Shown here one piece after another: positions 5,466 through 6,430 of a stretch of 6,430 nt of DNA (position 1 is the first letter of the stretch; each line of letters starts with the position of its first letter). The notes beneath the pieces were generated by a model. That model did no database searches, was not told the DNA's origin, and saw only the letters and a program-made list of their open reading frames with translations. The stretch covers positions 1 to 6,430 of the forward strand of contig PWJF01000043.1 of assembly GCA_003560935.1 (NCBI GenBank), in the 5' to 3' direction. Position numbers and translations under genes: made by a program. The DNA comes from Ignavibacteriales bacterium (GTDB lineage: Bacteria > Bacteroidota > Ignavibacteria > T3Sed10-11).

Positions 5466-6430
5466 CTATTTCAGCTTTTTCTTCGCTTGCGATAACTGCA
5501 TTTGTTTTTCAAGTGCACCGAAGAAACCCCCCGACTTTTTCTTCTTCGGATCTACCTTACGCAGCGGTTCATCGCCGTGTTTCTTATTTACGTAATATTG
5601 TTGCCCTACCGAAAGCAAGTTGAACATAAAGTAATAGAGGTTTAATCCTGAGGGGAAAATAGTAAACAGGAATGTTAACACAACCGGTAATATATATACA
5701 AGCGCCTGCTGCCTTGGATCCTTCATGGTCATTTTTTGCTGAATGAACATTGTTATTCCCATAAGGAGTGCAAGTCCGCTCAGATAATCCGCTCCCAGTA
5801 TCGGGATATTAAATGGTAGCTCAATAATTCTGTCGGGTATTGAGAGGTCGGTAATCCAGAAAGCAAATGGTTCCTGACGGAGTTCGATAGTTGACCGAAA
5901 TACCGTAAACAGCGCAAACAAAATCGGGAGCTGCGGCAGCATAGGCAGACAACCGCTTGCAGGATTGACACCGTAGTCGGAATAGAGCCGCATAACCTCC
6001 CGGTTCATCTTCTGCGGATCATCTTTAAATTTCTCGCGCAATTCGGTCATCATCGGCTGCAATTTCTGCATCTTACGCATCGATTGCATCTGTTTTTTCG
6101 TAAGCGGATGCATCAATATTTTTATCAATATCGAAAAAATTATAATGACCAGGCCGTAATTGGGTATGAATGAATTCAGGAACTTAAAGAGCGGCAGAAT
6201 AAAATATTCCGATATCGGTCTGATAAACCACCATCCGAGGGATGCCATCCGGTCCAGTCCTACACGGTAGCTTTTCAGGAGTGAATGATCCATCGGGCCG
6301 ATAAACACACTAATGTCGGCTGCTTCGAAATCCCGCGCTCGGAAGGGCATCCGTAATGCAACACTGTACATTTCCTTTTCATCGTTCCCCGGAAGTCGGA
6401 CCCGCTGACCTTCAAGATATGCACCGCTTG
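5466..6430 (-). CDS. yidC: YidC membrane protein insertase (5' partial, N-terminus outside window)
   Basis: YidC inserts and folds inner-membrane proteins, alone or with SecYEG. The frame is open to the right edge, and residues before the Met at 6371 (ending LPGNDEKE) read as part of the large periplasmic domain, so that Met is internal and the real start lies beyond 6430. Numbering from the Met at 6371: end of the periplasmic domain with ISVFIGPMDHSLLKSYRVGLDRM (20-42), amphipathic helix and first core membrane segment (43-95), cytoplasmic coiled-coil hairpin (about 96-133), the VNPASGCLPMLPQLPILFALF segment (135-155), ELRQEPFAFWITDLS (163-177), and the last membrane segments (about 198-256) with FPSGLNLYYFMFN. 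Lys84 stands where the groove Arg of E. coli YidC (R366) lies, a common substitution in Bacteroidota-type proteins. The C-terminal tail (263-301) is highly basic and may contact ribosomes. No mnmE gene follows; the next gene is convergent abgT. Confidence 0.96.
   Translation of the reverse strand, partial: SGAYLEGQRVRLPGNDEKEMYSVALRMPFRARDFEAADISVFIGPMDHSLLKSYRVGLDRMASLGWWFIRPISEYFILPLFKFLNSFIPNYGLVIIIFSILIKILMHPLTKKQMQSMRKMQKLQPMMTELREKFKDDPQKMNREVMRLYSDYGVNPASGCLPMLPQLPILFALFTVFRSTIELRQEPFAFWITDLSIPDRIIELPFNIPILGADYLSGLALLMGITMFIQQKMTMKDPRQQALVYILPVVLTFLFTIFPSGLNLYYFMFNLLSVGQQYYVNKKHGDEPLRKVDPKKKKSGGFFGALEKQMQLSQAKKKLK

Noticed and set aside
5354..5623. Plus-strand 89-codon frame spanning the abgT end and the yidC tail.
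   Set aside because: It runs through a strong terminator and antisense to yidC, with no homology or start signal.

Overview
This window comes from a bacterial chromosome of moderate to low GC (roughly 40-45% by eye, not computed). Several things point, tentatively, to the Bacteroidota/Chlorobiota/Balneolota/Ignavibacteria side of the tree: the YidC sequence style (Lys in place of the usual groove Arg, QQKMTMKDPRQQ, FPSGLNLYYFMFN), weak or absent Shine-Dalgarno sequences before most genes, and promoter-like elements close to the Bacteroidota type. No rRNA, tRNA, CRISPR array, insertion sequence or phage gene was found.

Layout. (1) Positions 1-1599 hold a two-gene type IV toxin-antitoxin operon of the AbiE type: the 3' part of an AbiEi-like antitoxin/regulator, overlapping by 35 nt a complete AbiEii-like nucleotidyltransferase toxin. 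A perfect 11-bp hairpin starts two bases after the antitoxin stop codon, inside the toxin's early codons. (2) Positions 1600-1677 carry a possible 28-codon ORF or gene remnant, followed by a complete endonuclease V gene (nfi, 1678-2349) with all expected catalytic residues. (3) After an AT-rich promoter region comes an orphan NapH/NosR-type membrane polyferredoxin (2480-3652). (4) A 182-bp intergenic stretch holds a good -35/-10 pair and a possible 16-codon leader ORF that stops two bases before the start of an AbgT-family transporter (3835-5397). (5) A strong bidirectional terminator separates abgT from the convergent, 5'-truncated yidC on the minus strand (5466-6430).

The genes do not form one pathway. 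The left end is an accessory defence-type module (toxin-antitoxin) next to a DNA-repair enzyme. The centre and right hold membrane functions: electron transfer, transport of aminobenzoyl-glutamate-like compounds or drugs, and membrane-protein insertion. No clearly new system is visible. The most interesting non-coding signals are the hairpin at the antitoxin/toxin junction, the mini-ORFs ending at or near the start codons of downstream genes, and an AT-rich inverted repeat overlapping a predicted promoter.
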